Part shown: one piece after another, positions 26,648 to 34,538 of the stretch | Layout of the letters: the number at the start of each line of letters is the position of its first letter | How positions within the stretch are numbered: position 1 is the first letter of the stretch | NCBI GenBank assembly: GCA_963677175.2 | Contig: CAXXES010000006.1 | Location: 1,116,001 to 1,180,000 of the forward strand | Length of the DNA stretch: 64,000 bases | Direction of reading: 5' to 3' | Source of the DNA: Sunxiuqinia sp963677175 | GTDB lineage: Bacteria; Bacteroidota; Bacteroidia; Bacteroidales; Prolixibacteraceae | The notes under the pieces: model-generated | The model's database searches: none | The model's input: the letters and a program-made list of their open reading frames with translations, nothing else | Told to the model about the DNA's origin: nothing | Program-made: the position numbers and the translations under genes

Positions 26648-27982
26648 CTAATTTGCTCCGGTCACCTTTTCCTTCAAAATGGATTTGATGGGGTTAAAAA
26701 AACGTTGGATCAGGCGGAGGTCTTCAGTAATAATCTCCGCATCACCTTTCATTTCCTGACTAAAATTTAATGGGATGTCGTAGTTTGTTTTCAAATTTTG
26801 GGGCAGGTCTATTTCTGCTATGTAGTTGTCGTTTGATGGCACCAGCGAGATCGATTTGACCGATCCGCGCACCATGCCATACTCCATGTAGGGAAAATTG
26901 TCAAAACGAATGTTGACTACCTGTCCGGCCTTTACTTTTCCGGCACCACGCAGCGGCAGAGTGACCCGGCCAATAATTTTGCTTTCACTGTCAGGAACTA
27001 CGGTAAAAACAATATCATCGCTTTTTACTTGCTGGTTTTTGCTCCAGAAATTGGTGAATGTCACTTGTCCTTTGATAGGCGTTTTCAGCACAAACGCCTG
27101 ATTCCAGTAAGTTAGCCGGCTTTTAAGCACATTCAAAGCTTCAATCAATTGCGATTGCAGCTGGCGCTTTTGATCTTCAAATTCCTTTTCAGCTCCAATA
27201 ATTTCCTGCTGAAGCTGGATGATCTCCTTCTGAGTTTCGGCCAGGTTGGTTCGCGCTCCGTTAAAGGTATACTTCTTTTGAAGCAAGGCCGATTCCGATG
27301 CCTTGTAATCCACAAGCGAAAGCACCTCGCTCACATACAAGCCCGAATCGCGCTTAAACTGTTCGTAAGCGATCTGGTACTCGTTCTCCAAAATCTGGCG
27401 TTGGGTCCACAGGCGGTCATAGTATATTTTCTGCATGTGCTCCTGTTCACGCAGCGAAGCAATCTTTTGCGGATAGAAGTTCAACCGGACAAAACTGATG
27501 TAATTATTATATAGGCGTAAGAAGGACGAAAAGTCGGTCTGAATATCGCCCAAACGAAGATCGGGCCTCAGCACTTTATAATATAAGGTATCGAAGGTAA
27601 AGAAAAAACCCTCCAGCGATTCGAGCTCCTGCTCCAGCCTGATCACATCCTCATAGTCAGCAGCATTTTCAAGAATAGCAATGAGCTGATCCTTTTTCAC
27701 CGTGTCGTTGTCCTGCACAAACAAATGGTCGATTTTTCCGGTGTTGCGGGCTGCAATGTGTGCTGGCGGATTCTCCGAAAGCACCACAATACGTGCCTGG
27801 ATGATATCGGGATAATGAAAAACCCAAGAACCCAGCAGCAGAAGCACCACAAGAATAAGGATCATGGTCAATCCGCTACGCAGCAACCACGACGGCGATT
27901 TCCCGATGATTTCCTGAACCTCGTCACTCCGAATTTCTATGTTGTCGTTTTGTGGCATATATGTTTTGTTTGCGTCAATCAT
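26648..27982 (-). CDS. HlyD-family periplasmic adaptor (membrane fusion protein)
   Basis: This is the periplasmic adaptor of a type I-like exporter, linking the inner-membrane ABC transporter to an outer-membrane channel. It has 444 residues. A single membrane helix lies near the N-terminus (TMILILVVLLLLGSWVFHY, about residue 40). A biotinyl-lipoyl-like segment (AARNTGKIDHLFVQDNDTVK) follows, then a long coiled-coil region (about residues 110-280), and a second lipoyl half with beta-barrel (LKTPIKGQVTF). The C39 ABC transporter gene lies 29 bp upstream on the same strand. The first ATG at 27982 is used; MPQND at 27958 is an alternative start. No outer-membrane TolC gene is adjacent. Confidence 0.88.
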   Translation of the reverse strand: MIDANKTYMPQNDNIEIRSDEVQEIIGKSPSWLLRSGLTMILILVVLLLLGSWVFHYPDIIQARIVVLSENPPAHIAARNTGKIDHLFVQDNDTVKKDQLIAILENAADYEDVIRLEQELESLEGFFFTFDTLYYKVLRPDLRLGDIQTDFSSFLRLYNNYISFVRLNFYPQKIASLREQEHMQKIYYDRLWTQRQILENEYQIAYEQFKRDSGLYVSEVLSLVDYKASESALLQKKYTFNGARTNLAETQKEIIQLQQEIIGAEKEFEDQKRQLQSQLIEALNVLKSRLTYWNQAFVLKTPIKGQVTFTNFWSKNQQVKSDDIVFTVVPDSESKIIGRVTLPLRGAGKVKAGQVVNIRFDNFPYMEYGMVRGSVKSISLVPSNDNYIAEIDLPQNLKTNYDIPLNFSQEMKGDAEIITEDLRLIQRFFNPIKSILKEKVTGAN

Positions 27983-28011
27983 ACCAGATCATAAAAATCT
28001 GCGTCTAATGC

Positions 28012-30201
28012 CTAGCTCCCCAGTTCTAACTGGTTTTTCACCAGGTTATAATACGCCCCTTTTTTCGCTGTCAGTTCGGCGTGGGTGCCCAGCTCCACGA
28101 TCCGCCCTTGATCAAGCACCACAATCTGATCGGCATTTTTCACCGTGCTTAGTCGGTGCGCGACCACCACCACCGTCTTTCCTTCGTACACCCGGTTCAG
28201 GTTTTCCATGATCACTTTTTCGTTGTTGGCGTCCAAAGCGTTGGTTGCCTCATCGAAAAACAGGTAGTCCGGATTTTTATAAATCACCCGCGCAATCAAT
28301 ATCCGCTGTTTCTGCCCCTGGCTCAGTCCGTGCCCATCCTGCCCTATTTTGGTGTTGTAGCCCAGTGGCAAGCTTTCCACAAAACCCTGGATATTGGCGG
28401 TCTTCACGGCGAATAGCAGCTTTTCCTTATCCACATGCTCATGTCCCACCACAATATTATTCACAATGGTGTCCGAAAAAATGAAGCCATCCTGCATCAC
28501 AGCTCCCACTTTGGTGCGCCACCACTGCTGCGAAAAGTTTTTCAGATCGGTGTCGCCCACACGGATCGTCCCCGAAACCGGCGGATAAAATCCCAGCAGC
28601 AGCTTCACCAAGGTGGTTTTTCCGCTTCCGCTGGTTCCAACAATCGCCGTCAGTTTTTTCTCCGGAATCGTCAGATTGATCTGGTCCAGCACTTTGGCCG
28701 AATGCGGCCCTTCATATTGAAAGATCAGGTCGGAAATGGTTATGGTACGCTCGACCGGCATGGCGTTGATGCGCGGATCATCTTTCTTCTCCTCATCGTC
28801 CTTTTGATGAATTTCGCCAAGCCGTTCCAAGCTGATCTTGGCATCCTGCGCCAAATGCATAAAGTTGATCAAATCGGACAAGGGAGCATTCAGCTGCCCA
28901 ATGATGTATTGCACGGCCAGCATCATTCCCAGGGTCATGTTGCCATTTAGCACGGCCATAGCCGCCAGTACGGTAATCACAATATTCTTGGTTTCGTTAA
29001 TGAAAACCGAACCCGCTTGCTGGTACTGGTCAACCGACAGGTTTTGCACGTTTACGCGGAACAGCCGCGCCTGAATGCGCTCCCACTCCCAGCGTTTTTG
29101 CTTTTCGTAGTTATTCAGCTTGATTTCGGGCATGCCGTTGATCAACTGGATGAGCATGCCCTGGTTTTCACTCAACTGTGTAAACTTTTTATAATCGAGC
29201 TGCCGGCGCCGCTGCATGAAGAGGTACACCCAAATCACATACAACACAGATCCCACAACAAACACCAGCAATATTTTCCAACTATAAATGGCCAGCACAA
29301 TTCCAAAAATGACCAGGTTGAAGAGCGAGAACAGCACGCTCAGGGTTTGCGTGGTCAGGAAGCGTTCAATTCGGCGGTGATCCTGAATACGCTGCATTAA
29401 ATCGCCAATCATTTTGGTATCAAAAAAGCCGATTGGCAGCTTCATCAACTTAATCAGGAAATCGGAAATAATAGAGATGTTGATCCGGGTGCTGATGTGC
29501 AACAAAATCCACGATCGCACAAAATCGACCGACATCTTGCCAATGAACAGCATCATTTGGGCCGCCAGCACCAGGTAGATAAAACCAAGATCCTGGTTGT
29601 TGATTCCCACATCAACAATGCTTTGGGTGAGGAAAGGGAAGATGAGCTGGATGATGCTCGCGGCCAGAAAACCGATCATCAGCTGCCCCACCAAACGGCG
29701 ATGCGGCCTGACGTATCGCCACAGAAACGCAAACCCGGTGCGGTCGGTTACTTCATCGTCCTGGTCGTAAAAGGCCGGCGTGGGTTGCAACATCAGGCAA
29801 ATGCCTTTTTCTTCGCCGTCGGTCATGGTAGCCAGCCAGTGTTTCTTAAACTCCTGCTCGTTGTACTTCACCAGACCAAAAGCCGGGTCGGCCACATACA
29901 CTTTCCCCTTTTTCACCTCGTACACCACCACGAAATGATTCTGGTCCCAGTGTACAATGCACGGTTTGGGAACATCCTTCACCAGTTGGGCATAGGTCAC
30001 TTTGGTTCCCAGGCTGCGCATGCCAATGGCTTCGGCCGCATCACTGATGCCCAGCAGGGACACCCCTTCGCGCGAAATGTGCGATTGTTCCCGTAGAAAA
30101 TTCAAATTGAAGTTGCGCCCGTAAAATTTGGCGATCATCCGCAGACAGGTAGGCCCGCAATCCATAGCGTCGGGTTGTTTATAATGAGGAAAACGGGACA
30201 T
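28012..30201 (-). CDS. Peptidase-containing ABC transporter (C39, bacteriocin/peptide exporter type)
   Basis: This exporter cleaves a leader peptide and moves the cargo across the inner membrane. It has 729 residues. The N-terminal C39 peptidase has catalytic Cys15 (DAMDCGPTCLRM), His89 (VHWDQNHFVV) and Asp105 (VADPAFG). A six-helix membrane domain follows (about residues 160-430), then the ATPase with GTSGSGKTT, LSQGQKQRILIARV and LFFDEATNALD. The start MSRFPHYKQPDAM at 30201 fits the family; MKINT at 30216 is possible. A frame extension to 30336 has no family support. HlyD follows 29 bp downstream. No double-Gly leader precursor was found beside it, so the cargo is unknown. Confidence 0.9.
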   Translation of the reverse strand: MSRFPHYKQPDAMDCGPTCLRMIAKFYGRNFNLNFLREQSHISREGVSLLGISDAAEAIGMRSLGTKVTYAQLVKDVPKPCIVHWDQNHFVVVYEVKKGKVYVADPAFGLVKYNEQEFKKHWLATMTDGEEKGICLMLQPTPAFYDQDDEVTDRTGFAFLWRYVRPHRRLVGQLMIGFLAASIIQLIFPFLTQSIVDVGINNQDLGFIYLVLAAQMMLFIGKMSVDFVRSWILLHISTRINISIISDFLIKLMKLPIGFFDTKMIGDLMQRIQDHRRIERFLTTQTLSVLFSLFNLVIFGIVLAIYSWKILLVFVVGSVLYVIWVYLFMQRRRQLDYKKFTQLSENQGMLIQLINGMPEIKLNNYEKQKRWEWERIQARLFRVNVQNLSVDQYQQAGSVFINETKNIVITVLAAMAVLNGNMTLGMMLAVQYIIGQLNAPLSDLINFMHLAQDAKISLERLGEIHQKDDEEKKDDPRINAMPVERTITISDLIFQYEGPHSAKVLDQINLTIPEKKLTAIVGTSGSGKTTLVKLLLGFYPPVSGTIRVGDTDLKNFSQQWWRTKVGAVMQDGFIFSDTIVNNIVVGHEHVDKEKLLFAVKTANIQGFVESLPLGYNTKIGQDGHGLSQGQKQRILIARVIYKNPDYLFFDEATNALDANNEKVIMENLNRVYEGKTVVVVAHRLSTVKNADQIVVLDQGRIVELGTHAELTAKKGAYYNLVKNQLELGS

Positions 30202-30364
30202 AGTGTTGATTTTCATGCTAAAATAACATAAATCAACGAACGTCTGCCTGCCAGACCCTTTATTTATCCACAATGGGGCGTTAATAGTGAAATGGCGGGT
30301 TCGCATGTTCTGAAAATACGTTTGCAGGTATGTCACGGAGCTTCATGGATACATCAGCTCGATG

Positions 30365-30553
30365 CATCAGAATATGCACTCTACGCATCCAAATTTGCGC
30401 TTTATGCATCAGAATATGCATTTCATACAAACGAATATGCGCTTTATGCATCCGAATTTGCACTTCATGCATCCAAATATGCGCTCCACGCATCCGAATA
30501 TAAACTTTATACAAACGAATATGCACTTCATACAAACGAATATGCGCTCTACG
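30365..30553. repeat. 21-bp tandem repeat array, nine copies
   Basis: Nine degenerate 21-bp units run without spacers from 30365 to 30553. Each begins CATCCGAATATGC or a variant and ends in CTNTATG or CTCTACG; the variants include CAAACG in place of CATCCG. As 21 is a multiple of three, several frames stay open. One plus frame encodes heptads like ASEYALY, a second encodes MHPNMRF-like heptads, and one minus frame encodes AHIRLYE-like heptads. ORFs reach 109 codons (minus, 30281-30610), 88 codons (plus, 30292-30558) and 80 codons. The array lies between the C39 transporter (minus) and the EF-G paralogue (plus). Whether any frame is translated is unknown. Confidence 0.9.
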
Positions 30554-30777
30554 CATAGGACAATGCGTGATCGATGTACCGGAAAGTGGTTCCAAAAAAA
30601 ATGAATTCATGCCTTCGTGTTAAATTCACCAATAAAAACCAAACCAGCCAATCAATATCGCCCAAATGACCTTCTCTTATAAAAAAAGACAACACTTCGA
30701 TCGGTTATCTTTTTAAAAAACATTTTTATAACATATTCATCCGCATCCAGTGTCGTTGTTTGTTAAAAAATTATTAC

Positions 30778-30785
30778 TAATTTTG
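30778..30785 (+). promoter_or_regulatory. Candidate promoter of the EF-G paralogue
   Basis: TAATTTTG matches TAnnTTTG and lies 62 bp before the ATG at 30847. GTTG at 30755-30758 gives a 19-bp spacer to a possible -33 element. Confidence 0.5.
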
Positions 30786-30846
30786 GTGACTTCCATAGGA
30801 AAATCAACCTTTAATACATGTTTTAAACCAATAAAAAACTGTTAAC

Positions 30847-33003
30847 ATGAAAATCTATAAAACAGATCAAATCCGCAACATCGCTCTAATTGGAAATGCT
30901 GGCAGTGGGAAAACCACCCTCGCAGAAGCCATGCTGTTCGAGGGTGGAGTAATCAATCGCCGGGGTGAGGTAACTGCCAAAAACACCGTATCGGACTACC
31001 AACCCATTGAGCAGGATTATGGCAACTCCGTTTTTTCAACCGTCCTTCACACCTTCAGCAACGACAAAAAAATTAACATCATTGACACCCCGGGAATGGA
31101 TGATTTCCGCGGAAGTGTGGTGTCAGCCCTTCACGTGGTTGGCAGCGCCATTGTTACGGTAAACACCCCGCACGGTATTGAAGCCGGAACCGAGTCGGCT
31201 TGCCGCTACACCGAAAAAGCCAAAAAACCAATGATTTTCGTGTTCAACCAGCTTGATCACGAAAATGTCAACTTCGAACAAACAGTTGACCAGACCAAAA
31301 GCATTTTTGGCAACAAGGTCACCATCATTCAATATCCGGTGAATGCCGGGCCAGGCTTCGATTCGATTGTCGATGTACTGAAAATGAAATTGTATAAATA
31401 TCCGGCTGGTGGAGGCAAACCCGAAGTGCTGGATATTCCGGTCGATGAACAAGAACGGGCCGACGAATTGCACAACGAGCTGGTTGAAATGGCTGCCGAA
31501 AACGACGAGGCACTCATGGAACTGTATTTCGAAAAAGGAAGTTTGAGCGAGGACGAAATGCGCCAAGGTATTAAACTGGGTATGATTGCCCGCAGCCTCT
31601 TCCCCATTTTCTGCACCGGGGCCAAACACAACATAGGCGTTGGTCGCCTGCTCGAATTCATTGCCAATATTACCCCATCGCCCGCCGAAGCGGTTGAAGT
31701 TCCCGAGATCACTGGAAAAGAAGTAAAAAAAGGCGAAAATGGACCAGCCTCACTGTTTGTATTTAAAACCACCATTGAGCAACATGTTGGAGAAATCACC
31801 TATTTCAAAGTAATGAGCGGAACTGTTAAGGAGGGGATGGATTTAATTATTGCAAAGAATGGTAACAAGGAACGGATTTCGCAGTTATTCGTGTCGGCCG
31901 GAAAGAGCCGGGTCAAGGTTGATGCCATGGTTGCCGGCGACATTGGCGCCACAGTAAAAATGAAAGATGTTGATGTCAACAATAGCCTCAGCGAAAAGTC
32001 GGCCGGCTACAAATTTGCCGAGATCGTATTCCCAACTTCAAGGCACACCGTGGCCCTGAAAGCCGTTAACGAGGCGGACGACGAAAAAGTAAGCGAAAGC
32101 TTCCAGAAACTGCATGATCAGGATCCAACTTACCTTGTGGAATATTCGAAAGAGCTGAAGCAAATGCTGGTGCATTGTCAGGGAGAGTACCACCTCAACA
32201 CCTTAAAGTGGTTTTACACCAACGAATTCAAAATCGATATTGAATTTCTGAAACCAAAAATTCCTTATCGCGAAACCATCACAAAAATGGCACAGGCCGA
32301 CTACCGGCACAAAAAGCAATCGGGCGGCGCCGGACAGTTTGGCGAAGTTCACATGATTATTGAACCCTACATTGAAGGCGTTGATCCAAAAACGGTAGTC
32401 ACCCTGAATGGCAAGGAACAAAAGCTTTCCCTTCGCGACACGCAAGAATATCCGCTTCCATGGGGAGGGAAACTGCTTTTCCACAACTGCATTGTCGGGG
32501 GATCTATCGATGGCCGCTTCCTGCCTGCCATTCTGAAAGGAATCATGGAAAAAATGGAAGAAGGACCACTCACCGGCTCCTACGCCCGCGACATCCGCGT
32601 GTATGTGTACGATGGCAAGATGCACCCGGTCGACTCGAACGAAATCTCCTTTAAACTGGCCGGACGGAATGCATTCTCCAAAGCCTTTAAAGATGCTGCC
32701 CCAAAAATTCTGGAACCCATTTACAACCTGGAAGTGTTCGTACAAAGCGACCGCATGGGTGACGTCATGAGCGACCTGCAAGGCCGCCGTGCCTTAATTA
32801 TGGGTATGGGCAGCGAAAAGGGATTTGAAAAGATCAACGCCAAAGTTCCGCTGAAGGAAATGCACAAATACATTACCGCGCTCAGCTCCATTACCCAGGG
32901 ACGAGGAATTTTCTCCATCGCCTTTGATGGTTATGAGAAAGTACCACAGGAAGTTCAGGATGAACTGCTGGCCACTTATGCCGCCGAGCAAGAAGAAGAT
33001 TAA
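30847..33003 (+). CDS. EF-G paralogue with altered GTPase motifs (EF-G2-like)
   Basis: This protein of 718 residues has the five-domain layout of elongation factor G. The P-loop GNAGSGKTT (residues 16-24) is intact. The switch I motif RGITI is replaced by DYGNSVFST, the G3 motif DTPGH by DTPGM (Met84 in place of the catalytic His), and G4 NKxD by NQLD (134-137). The canonical EF-G is encoded at 23305. Work in Bacteroides thetaiotaomicron described an EF-G paralogue, EF-G2, that supports translation without GTP hydrolysis. The changed residues here fit that type; this is an inference. It is monocistronic, with a promoter upstream and a strong terminator behind it. Confidence 0.88.
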   Translation: MKIYKTDQIRNIALIGNAGSGKTTLAEAMLFEGGVINRRGEVTAKNTVSDYQPIEQDYGNSVFSTVLHTFSNDKKINIIDTPGMDDFRGSVVSALHVVGSAIVTVNTPHGIEAGTESACRYTEKAKKPMIFVFNQLDHENVNFEQTVDQTKSIFGNKVTIIQYPVNAGPGFDSIVDVLKMKLYKYPAGGGKPEVLDIPVDEQERADELHNELVEMAAENDEALMELYFEKGSLSEDEMRQGIKLGMIARSLFPIFCTGAKHNIGVGRLLEFIANITPSPAEAVEVPEITGKEVKKGENGPASLFVFKTTIEQHVGEITYFKVMSGTVKEGMDLIIAKNGNKERISQLFVSAGKSRVKVDAMVAGDIGATVKMKDVDVNNSLSEKSAGYKFAEIVFPTSRHTVALKAVNEADDEKVSESFQKLHDQDPTYLVEYSKELKQMLVHCQGEYHLNTLKWFYTNEFKIDIEFLKPKIPYRETITKMAQADYRHKKQSGGAGQFGEVHMIIEPYIEGVDPKTVVTLNGKEQKLSLRDTQEYPLPWGGKLLFHNCIVGGSIDGRFLPAILKGIMEKMEEGPLTGSYARDIRVYVYDGKMHPVDSNEISFKLAGRNAFSKAFKDAAPKILEPIYNLEVFVQSDRMGDVMSDLQGRRALIMGMGSEKGFEKINAKVPLKEMHKYITALSSITQGRGIFSIAFDGYEKVPQEVQDELLATYAAEQEED

Positions 33004-33024
33004 TCAAGAAACCAATCCTAATCC

Positions 33025-33055
33025 TTCATCAATAGTAAGCCGTGCTATTGATGAA
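33025..33055. repeat. Hairpin downstream of the EF-G paralogue
   Basis: TTCATCAATAG and CTATTGATGAA form an 11-bp stem around a 9-nt loop, 21 bp after the EF-G paralogue stop. It stands directly before the next hairpin, giving a double structure. Confidence 0.7.
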
Positions 33056-33090
33056 AGCACCCCGGGTCAGCGAATCTGGGGTGCTTTATT
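33054..33090. terminator. Bidirectional terminator overlapping a stop codon
   Basis: AAAGCACCCC pairs exactly with GGGGTGCTTT over a 14-nt loop, followed by TTATTTT. On the minus strand the same stem includes the stop codon (33086-33088) of the converging T9SS-sorted gene. It likely ends both transcripts. Confidence 0.8.
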
Positions 33091-34375
33091 TTCCCCGAAA
33101 CAAGTGAAAAAAGCCATGAGCATTCTGCGTTTGGTCATCGCGCCCTTTGGCCTCCACCACGTAGTAATATACTCCCGGACTGGCATAGCGGCCTCCAATC
33201 TTGCCATCCCAGGCCGACTCACTAACGGTAGCGTCAAATCCCTGGACATTGTTATTTTCCCACGAATGGATTTTCTTACCCCAACGATTAAAAATCTGGA
33301 TGTGAATAGATTTGAGTGATTGATATTTCACTACAAACTCATCATTCAAACCATCGCCGTTGGGTGTAAATACATTGGGAACCTCGACCAGGGAAGTGAG
33401 GGCTACAATATAACTTTCAAGGTAAAACGTGTCGGTGCAGGCAAAATCATCCGAAAACTTGGTGGTCACCAGTTTCACCTGGTAGGTTCCTGAGTTTTCA
33501 TAGGTAAACACCGGATTCTGATTAATTGCTGTTTGCATAATACTATCCTGAACCGCTCCCCCACTCTGTCCTTCCTGAATCATTTCATCCCGATCGCGAA
33601 AGAAGAACCATTCGTATTGATCGGCATTCAACGACGTGCTTGTAAACGATACTTCCAGTGGAGCTTCTCCTTCCATCGGATTGGCGGAAAACGAGGCTTC
33701 GGTAACAACACTTTCATACAATACACTCACGTCAACCTGACATTCAAAACGGTCATAAACCGTTAGGGTATATTCTGTATTCCGTGCCGGAGGCGAAAAA
33801 ATCTGCGGGCTCAGCACTGCAGCCACCGGGTTGCCATCAGCTGTCCATCGTGTTTTTACATCTTTAAAAACCTGTAGTTCTGTTCCGCTTGTTAAATCGT
33901 AATAGTTCAAAGGAGCCTCTTTAAACGAAGCCTGGATCTGGAAATAATCACAGGTCGATTCCGTGATTTCGGCCGTAGCCGTGTACCAACTGTTCATCAC
34001 CCAGGCCGTATACGTCTCGGTTATCGTGCCTGAAGTAACTTCAACCCGATACCCACCACTTTCCAAATTGCTAATAGTGGAGCTTGATGCTCCTGAATTG
34101 TCGCTAAGAAAAGAATCAAATGCGCCAGTTGCCGGATTGTACTTTGTCCACACAAAAGTGGCGCCCGCTCCGCTTGCCAAAGTCGCTGTCAGTTGCCCTG
34201 CATTTTGATCGGGAGCCGAACAGAAAATATGGATTTGATCTTGCGAACCCGCACTATACTCAGTCGGAATTGAAGCATCCGAATCAGCAGAAATCTGGGC
34301 TTCAACAGTTAACGAAAGGAATAACGCAATCAACAAAAATGGAAGTTGCAGTGTCTGTTTTAATTTCATTCTCAA
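33086..34375 (-). CDS. Secreted PKD-domain protein with gliding-motility-associated C-terminal (T9SS type B) domain
   Basis: This is a predicted cell-surface or secreted protein of 429 residues. It has a signal peptide (LPFLLIALFLSLTVEAQ). The middle contains Ig/PKD-like strands (EVSFTSTSLNADQYEWFFF, with FTYENSGTYQVKLVTT). The C-terminus shows the type B sorting domain recognised by the type IX secretion system: VPNVFTPNGDGLNDEFVV, then FNRWGKKIHSW and AWDGKIGGRYASPGVYYYVV. Function beyond export is not readable. The start may be the first Met (34375) or the third residue (MKLKQ, 34369). Confidence 0.88.
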   Translation of the reverse strand: MRMKLKQTLQLPFLLIALFLSLTVEAQISADSDASIPTEYSAGSQDQIHIFCSAPDQNAGQLTATLASGAGATFVWTKYNPATGAFDSFLSDNSGASSSTISNLESGGYRVEVTSGTITETYTAWVMNSWYTATAEITESTCDYFQIQASFKEAPLNYYDLTSGTELQVFKDVKTRWTADGNPVAAVLSPQIFSPPARNTEYTLTVYDRFECQVDVSVLYESVVTEASFSANPMEGEAPLEVSFTSTSLNADQYEWFFFRDRDEMIQEGQSGGAVQDSIMQTAINQNPVFTYENSGTYQVKLVTTKFSDDFACTDTFYLESYIVALTSLVEVPNVFTPNGDGLNDEFVVKYQSLKSIHIQIFNRWGKKIHSWENNNVQGFDATVSESAWDGKIGGRYASPGVYYYVVEAKGRDDQTQNAHGFFHLFRGK

Positions 34376-34511
34376 ATCAGCTTGAATTATATGACCTTAC
34401 AATATTAACGTTTAAAATTGATTTATCTTTTCCAGACTTTCATTTTTTAGGTTGAAACTCTTTTGTTGAAAACTAGGCATACACAATACAGTAAAATAGG
34501 AAAATAGGTTA

Positions 34512-34519
34512 TACTTTTG
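34512..34519 (+). promoter_or_regulatory. Candidate promoter of the UvrD/PcrA helicase gene
   Basis: TACTTTTG matches TAnnTTTG, 20-26 bp before the GTG start, so the mRNA leader would be very short. Confidence 0.4.
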
Positions 34520-34538
34520 AAGCTGATTTTGAAATATT

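Noticed and set aside
29497..30096. 199-codon plus frame opposite the C39 transporter
   Set aside because: The composition (His- and Gln-rich) is a reflection of the opposite frame; the transporter has clear motifs throughout.
30365..30553. CRISPR array
   Set aside because: The repeats are adjacent with no spacers, degenerate, and no cas genes are near.
30292..30558. 88-codon plus frame over the 21-bp array as a confirmed gene
   Set aside because: Three frames are open over the same repeats, so openness alone is not evidence that this one is translated. It is described as a repeat instead.
32203..32781. 192-codon minus frame opposite the EF-G paralogue
   Set aside because: It has no recognisable domain and mirrors the strongly coding opposite strand.
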